In this document: positions 58,243 to 64,000 of the stretch, one piece after another
Numbering within the stretch: position 1 is the first letter of the stretch
How the letters are laid out: every line of letters begins with the position of its first letter
Assembly: GCF_949628265.1 (NCBI RefSeq)
Contig: NC_088789.1
Coordinates: forward strand, 29,629,883-29,693,882
Direction: 5' to 3'
Origin: Cloeon dipterum
Taxonomy: Eukaryota > Arthropoda > Insecta > Ephemeroptera > Baetidae
DNA length: 64,000 nt
Program-made: the position numbers and the translations under genes
The notes under the pieces: model-generated
Database searches by the model: none
Told to the model about the DNA's origin: nothing
Seen by the model: only the letters and a program-made list of their open reading frames with translations

Positions 58243-59441
58243 TCATCGATTTTTCTTAATTTTGCAAGATTTCAAGTGAGATTTATACAAACCTAAACAT
58301 CGGAATTTGCTCTTGCAGTGACTGCATTTTGTAACTTTCAAGTGATAATATTTCTTGTAAAGAACACTCATAACCATTTTGCAAAAAGCACAAACCTCGA
58401 AATTGTGGAAGTTTTTCTCATGATTTCTCAATTCAGATCGACCAGAGAAAAGTTTTTCGCACGTTTTACATTTCGTGGATTTGAGCAAGTGCTTGTTAGC
58501 TATGTGCCGTTTCAAATGAGATTTGTACATTGCTTTGTATTCGCAATCATTGCATTTGAACATTTTTGCCTCGTCATCTTCCCCGTGAGAAGAGTCAAAG
58601 TGAGTTTTCATTTCAATTTTAGTTTTGAAGAATGACAAGCAACCAATACGAGAGCATTTTACAGGAAACTCTTTGTGAACACGGCGAACATGACAGTTGT
58701 AGTTTTGTGATCCTTCAAATTCCTTCCCACAAAAACTGCAATTGAATGTTTCTCGTTCTTTTGGTTTCTCGTGGACATTCTTGGTGTGCTCTTCTTTTTC
58801 TTCAAGAGTGTAGAAATAAGTAGCACAGCGTTGATTTTCACATCTGATTGCTCCCTTGTGCATTTTCTTCACATGCTTGGACATATTATAGGAAAATTTA
58901 AATTTTTTCCCGCAGTAGATGCATTTCCATCGCCTTGTCGGCGGTATTTCTGCTTCAAGAACTCGTCTTTCGTCACCGTCACTTTTCGGAAGCTCAATAA
59001 TCTCCAACTGCACCCAACACTGCTCCAATTTCCCCTCTTAAATAGGACAAAAAATTAATCAAATTAAATAGAGCTACCAAAGCGTTATTTTTACCAAAAT
59101 AGTAATTTCTCAGCTTCTTAGCTGCATCGTCAAAATAATCTGAATTCCTGGGCCACCAAACGAAATCCTCATCTGACATTCCATTGAATTTCCAGAGGAA
59201 CCTATTGGGGGAAATTCCTCTAATAATAAAGAAAAATTCCAAAATTCTTTTGAACTCACTCGGCATGCCAGATACAAAAGCAGCAAATTAAATCGTCGTC
59301 CAGGATTTCGTCAGCCAAATCGTATCCGCAGACATTGAGAAACCAATTCTGCAGTTTCTCCTTGTCCACGTGGAGAGCGAGGACAGCGCCGTCCGCCGTT
59401 GGTCGTTCGCAAATCAAGCACAACGCCTTTCGCAACGTCAT
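58243..59441 (-). CDS. ZAD-C2H2 zinc finger protein 7, short subtype (8 finger units, about 360 aa)
   Basis: Exons 59441-59260 (182 nt), 59201-59095 (107 nt) and 59036-58243. The ZAD reads MTLRKALCLICERPTADGAV..ICCFCIWHAEV-type. Exon 2 is nine bases longer than in all paralogues and reads FVWWPRNSDYFDDAAKKLRN, adding three residues in frame. The finger exon opens EGKLEQCWVQLEIIELPKS, followed by the eight-unit array and the tail LKSCKIKKNR. It is closest to ZF6, with which it also shares 3' modules. Probable nuclear DNA-binding regulator. Confidence 0.85.
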
Positions 59442-60840
59442 TTCTAATGGGCCACCTGAACGTGAATGAAAGGATGGAAGGTTGCAGGTGGCTACTAAGC
59501 GATCACAGCGCTGCCTTTAGGGATGAAACAAAAAAATTAGAAAAATTCGAATGCTTTTAGCGCTATTTAAAGAAATGAAGAAATATTTTTAACTATTATT
59601 ACAGTTGATTATTATCTGATTAAGATGAGTCCGAGAAGGAGGAAAATCTGTATTTAACATAAAATTCCCTTCAAAAGGAGTAAGCCTCTTAATATTTTAT
59701 TCGGACTGTACGCCAAATATATTGCGCACTTAAAATATCAATCACTTTCAATTTATTCTTATAGTCTTTTGTAGCCTGGATTAAATAATTAATACGCAAT
59801 TTGTATTTACCTGGCTGCTAAAATGGTGCGAGCCCTACTAATATTTTTCATTTTTTTCTTATTTGCTCAGAAAATTACTAATTTTGTGCGAGCAGCAGCA
59901 ATCTCTTTTCTCTCTCGATTTTTTTTGGCAGATTTCCTTACCTACCGTATGTTTTATGTTTTATTCCCTTTTAGCGCTTCAGGTGAAAATTTTTAACTAT
60001 GATTTGGGAATCGGAATTAATGCCCTCGCTCGTCAAAATTGAGTCACGTGACATGATAAATTATTTAATGGCCGTTTAGTTTGATATTTGATAATGTGTT
60101 TGGGCGATAGTTTTTTCAGCAGCCGAGTATACGACGTGTTTGAGCGGAAAAGGATTCATGTAATCGGTTCATTATTATGATTTTCATTTTTGAATGCATT
60201 TCCTATCATCTGCGCGTCGCACTGCAGGCAACCAGCACGACACAACAGCTTCGCGAGTCGCATGTTGTCCCTGAATACTTGCCATTTCTGCTGCACCACC
60301 GAGCTGCGTTGCAATAAATAATTGCGCCCTTGCTGAAAAACTCGCAATCAGCAGCAGTTTGTGCCACATATTTCAAGCACTCCACTGGAACAGCTTGCTT
60401 ATTTTGCTAGAAAATGATGTCCATGACATGAGGGGTTACCGATTGCATATTTCGGCTTTTTCTTATTTCAATTCGCCAGTTACATAAACCCTTAATGTTC
60501 GAAGCTGCCAACAGATCGCGCCGCCGTATAATTAGTGATAAATTTATTTTTATTGCATATATTTAGAAACCTTAAGATTGAATTCAAACGTTTTTTGCAT
60601 ATTTTTCTTTTTTTATGTGTCTATAACTTAAAACTCCTGAAAACCCAATCCCAAATAATTAAAATCCATAGTTTTCGCTGAGTATTTTTACTGATTTAAA
60701 TATTTGTTTGCGCTTAGTAGTGAATTTTCTTCCAAATTCGAAACCAGCTAGCAATTAATATTAAATTTCACTTAAAATTATGAAGATTTTGAAAAAATAA
60801 GACTGAATTAAAAAAATGTTAAACATAAGCATTGTTCTAA
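59442..60840. other. Intergenic, 5' of ZF7
   Basis: AT-rich sequence without a supported gene. A stretch at 60195-60240 (TTTCCTATCATCTGCGCGTC onward) resembles 62060-62090. Confidence 0.45.
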
Positions 60841-61909
60841 AGCACCGTGCGGTGTCAGCATTCATTACCATGGTAACCCTTTTTTTAAAATAAAAAACCA
60901 CAACCGCATCCGGCTTGACCAAAGCCGCAGTTGCGGTAACCGCAAAATTACCGCAAAACCGCAATTTATTTAACTTATTAGAACAAAATAGTTTTCTTTT
61001 GGCAAGGTTTTAAATTTCATTATTTCTGCGTGACACTCCAAATATCGGGTTTAACCCATCATAATTGCAAAAACCTTTTCACCATTAGACTCGTCTTGAC
61101 CTCCCCTGAGCAGCTTACCCTCCACCACTATACTTTAATCCCCTCGAAAATAAATAACATTTTAAAGCTCTGGATAAATTTATTAATTTACATTTTATTA
61201 AAAAAAATAGAACCTATGATTTGGAGGTTTATAGAACCCAAAAAGTGGAAAAATGTCATTCATATTAATTTATGAAATAATTATCAAGATATTCTAAAAA
61301 TAACGCCATTCTGAAAAATTTGGCCTTGTTTTTTATTGCGGGCACACATTTAAGTGACTCTTGATCCGATCAACTTGTCCACTAAAAGAAGCCCATTTAT
61401 TCCATTTATGATGCATCAATAGCGTTGTAGTAGTTGATTGGCTTGATATTAGATTTAACACGTATTTTATTCAAAGAGAGGAGATTTTTCATATTTTTGT
61501 ATTATTATAAAGTGCCTATCCCCAGATATTACAGCAACGTTATACATCTATTGTTCTATCTTCCTTGAAGACATTTGGACCATGTTTTGCAGCGTTCCCT
61601 TGAAAATTGATTTCGTTTTTAATTATTTAAATTTTTATTTTATAATTTACTTGCTGGAAAATGCAAAAGAATCGCGGTATGTAATCCGACTTGTTAAAAA
61701 AATGCTGCATTTTTGCGCATTGCAAACTTGGCGAATCCTGTCTTAATACTAATACATAAAAAACAGTCGCATATTAAAAATGGTAATTTTTTATTCTCAA
61801 GATTTGCGGTTTTTGTGGTTCCACCGCAACCGCAAAATCAAAACTGCATCTGCGGTTGTGGTGTGCGGTTTTCGGTTTTTTAGTACCAAAACCGCAACCG
61901 CACAGTGCT
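60841..61909. mobile_element. Candidate non-autonomous terminal-inverted-repeat element, about 1.07 kb
   Basis: The left end AGCACCGTGCGGT (60841-60853) and the reverse complement of the right end, AGCACTGTGCGGT (61897-61909), match at 12 of 13 bases. Both ends are rich in ACCGCAA / TTGCGGT repeats (60900-60965 and 61800-61905), which are inverted relative to each other. CA..TG-type ends with subterminal repeats would suit a hAT-like element. There is no transposase ORF, and no clear 8-base target duplication is visible. The interior carries one copy of the TGCAAAAAC..GACTCGTCTTGACC repeat. Confidence 0.5.
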
Positions 61910-63552
61910 CCTAGCCTCAGACTCGGCAAATAACATTCGAAAGAGTTACCGCGTTTCATTATCTCCGAGGCCAAAGTGTCCTTTGACGAGACCAGGTTCG
62001 AGAGTGAAGGCAAGAATGTTTCTCCGCCGCAGGAAATTGGTCCGAAATTCTCAGAAAACATTTGCCTATTTCCTGCGCGTCGCACGGCAGGCAGCGGAAA
62101 ACAGAACAAAAGGGCAGCTGCGCGGGTGCTTCTTGCTCCTTAACACGTGTGAATTCTGTAGCAGCGCATCACGACGGCGACGGGAAAAGAGCCAAAAGAC
62201 GTGCGCCGGCCGATCAGCAGCGCATCGCTCGTTGCAAAGGTGCTCGAGAGGATCGTGCGCGACCTTCTGACAAATTTTATGAGTAAAAAAATGTTTTTCT
62301 TGAGAACCAGCACGGTTTACGAGCGCGACGCAGCAGCATAGCAACGCCCTGTCAAGACGGATTGACTCGTGGATAATTAAAAGCAGCGCCGCAGGAAGAA
62401 ATATTTAAATTTGTAGATACCGAGTGTGTTTAATTTGAATTAGTTGTAATCAAATCATACACTCGATTGTAAAAAAGGTCGCGTGGTTTTTTTTACGCTA
62501 ATTTAGGAAGCCCGATGAATTGTGAGAGATAAGGGAAATGGAAAAATTTGATAAAAAAAATAAACAAATTGTTCCACGAGGTTTTCAGCTGGCGCGAGTT
62601 TTTACACAGAAGAGCATCTCAGTCGATTATTTCCTTGTTGCTTAATGGGAAACCCTCAAACTTGCAGAATTGTCACGAACGAGAGATGATTTCGTCAGCA
62701 CCCTGCTGCACGGCCTGCACTTACAACTTATTTACGCGGAGAGGCTGCGAAACTTTTACTCGACAAAGCAGTGCTTCTTAGCTATTTGTTTATTCATTGA
62801 TCTCGATTTAGAATATTTAATCATTCTTATTTATTTGTTCTTAAAATATTTTTATGTGAAAACCGCATAAAGCGTGCCTCCTCGGCAAATTTGGCTTCTT
62901 AATTACAACCTTGGCGATTAATCTGTGCATTTTCAAGAACAATAATCCGATAATCGATCTTTCCTCTTTTAATAAACGACATTGTCGAAATTGTATGAAT
63001 GATTATTTTAAACTGGATTTAAATAAACTCACAAAAGAATGGACATTTCACATATTTCACGTGCGTGTTTGACGTACACCCTCGGCGACGTGCGCCCCTT
63101 CAAGCGCAGCTAAAAGAATTTAATTTTGTCAGATGTTTTTCTGTTTTATCTTTCTGTGAAAACTTTTGAAGCAATCTTCTTGCTTTGTTAAGAAACGGAT
63201 TTAAATGCTGTTTGAACGAGCAAATGTCAAATACTGTGCTGCAAAAATTGCATTTGCTGCCAGTTGAACACATCGTTATAAACACCGTTTTAGAATTAAA
63301 TTTAATCATTTTTTACATTAATTTTCTCATGTTTGACCGACTTAAATACAAATTAAATACAAGCTAGAATATTTCATGCCAGATTCGTAACCAGGTGGAA
63401 TTCAATTTAGTGTTTCACTCAAATACTAGTTGATTTTTGATTCTCTCAAACTTATTTATTTAAAATTGAACAAAGTGAACATAATACCAATAAAATGTCG
63501 TACAATCAGTGCAATTGAATCTTAGCTCTCGTGATCTGTATCACATTTACAA
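61910..63552. other. Intergenic, 3' of ZF8
   Basis: Short ORFs at 61905-62340 overlap on both strands and show no domain. No gene is supported. Confidence 0.4.
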
Positions 63553-64000
63553 TTAGTGTTTTTTTCTCATGTGATCAGCCAGGCGGCATTTGAAGTTAAA
63601 TGATTTTGAACACTTGGCACAATTGAATCGCACCTTTCTGCACGACTTCAAGTGCGATTTGTGCAAACCGCGACATTGGAATTTGCTCTTGCAGTGGCTG
63701 CACTTTTTAATTTTCAGGTGAAAACTTTTCATGCTCTCTATAGTAACCACTGATTTGCAAAATCTACAGACCTTGAAATTGTGGACTTGATTTACATGAG
63801 CCCTTAGTCTATATTCGGTCGAGTACATTTTTTCACACTTTTTGCATTTAATATATTTCGGCAAGTGCTTGCTAGCTATGTGTTGTTTCAAATGAGATTT
63901 TTGCATTGCTTTGTAATCGCAATCATTGCATTCGAACATTCTTGCCTTGACATCATTCACGTGAACAGAATCAAAGTGTGTTATCATTTTAATTTCCGTT
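63553..64000 (-). CDS. ZAD-C2H2 zinc finger protein 8, 3' part only
   Basis: The frame is open from the window edge to a stop at 63553. Visible are the end of unit 4 (HFDSVH), then FECNDC, IKCKKC, KVCRFC and KCSHC..LHKSHLKSC, and one further classical finger FNCAKC..HMRKKH at the terminus. It therefore has one more finger than ZF6 and ZF7 and four fewer than the long genes. The ZAD and first exons lie beyond the window. Confidence 0.8.
   Translation of the reverse strand, partial: TEIKMITHFDSVHVNDVKARMFECNDCDYKAMQKSHLKQHIASKHLPKYIKCKKCEKMYSTEYRLRAHVNQVHNFKVCRFCKSVVTIESMKSFHLKIKKCSHCKSKFQCRGLHKSHLKSCRKVRFNCAKCSKSFNFKCRLADHMRKKH

Noticed and set aside
63100..63309. - strand ORF with KCNFCSTVFDICSFKQHL resembling one zinc finger
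   Set aside because: Only the Cys pair and one His fit. The second His position is absent and no paralogue aligns around it; it may be a very old remnant downstream of ZF8.
1..64000. CRISPR arrays, operons, tRNA or rRNA genes
   Set aside because: Introns and ZAD fingers show nuclear eukaryotic DNA. No direct-repeat/spacer pattern, cloverleaf or rRNA-like sequence was found by eye; a tRNAscan run could still find a missed tRNA.

Overview
The window is eukaryotic nuclear DNA, AT-rich, with short introns bounded by GT..AG. Multi-exon genes that carry an N-terminal ZAD (the zinc-finger-associated domain typical of arthropods) in front of long C2H2 arrays point to an arthropod, most likely an insect; I cannot name the species. 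There is no bacterial, organellar or tRNA/rRNA signal.

Two gene families are interleaved and repeatedly duplicated. The first is a family of secreted-head, single-pass membrane receptors, all on the + strand. Type A (95-3858, cut at the window start; 22548-27313 complete) has a signal peptide, a cysteine-bearing head that may resemble the farnesoic-acid-O-methyltransferase-like domain, a MAM-like beta domain, EGF/Draper-like modules, several FN3-like modules, one transmembrane helix and a short tyrosine-rich tail. Type B (5024-12051 and 35578-42259, both complete with 24 exons) has a homologous head, MAM-like and EGF modules, but ends in a transmembrane helix plus two tandem protein tyrosine phosphatase domains. 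D1 keeps [10 protein letters not shown] but its WPD loop reads WPN; D2 lacks the catalytic Arg. Broken relatives are an orphan A first exon (16779-17004, ATG changed to ACG) and a B copy reduced to its first two exons plus its last codons (28738-31104).

The second family is ZAD-C2H2 genes, mostly on the - strand: 13723-15379, 17433-19069, 32178-33830, 43448-44955 (premature stop), 47063-48717, 52546-53743, 58243-59441 and 63553->64000, plus one + strand relative at 50149-51105 with a decayed N-terminus. Seven complete copies share one architecture: a 182-nt exon 1, a 98-nt exon 2 (107 nt in one copy) and a long finger exon.

Decayed ankyrin-repeat fragments (around 12600, 20020, 31400, 42560 and 45640) sit between the two families, and B-ank-ZF appears to be the ancestral duplication unit: 31075-33990 and 42235-45110 are near-copies of each other. 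The right third (51.1-63.5 kb) is mostly non-coding, with repeated promoter-like and CCAAT-containing modules and a candidate 1.07-kb terminal-inverted-repeat element. Other structures are a tandem array of hairpin-forming units at 29551-30331, a 38-bp perfect palindrome at 37588-37625 and a dispersed fold-back repeat in the second intron of B genes. All exon coordinates were read by hand from splice signals, reading frame and paralogue comparison; none is supported by transcripts here.
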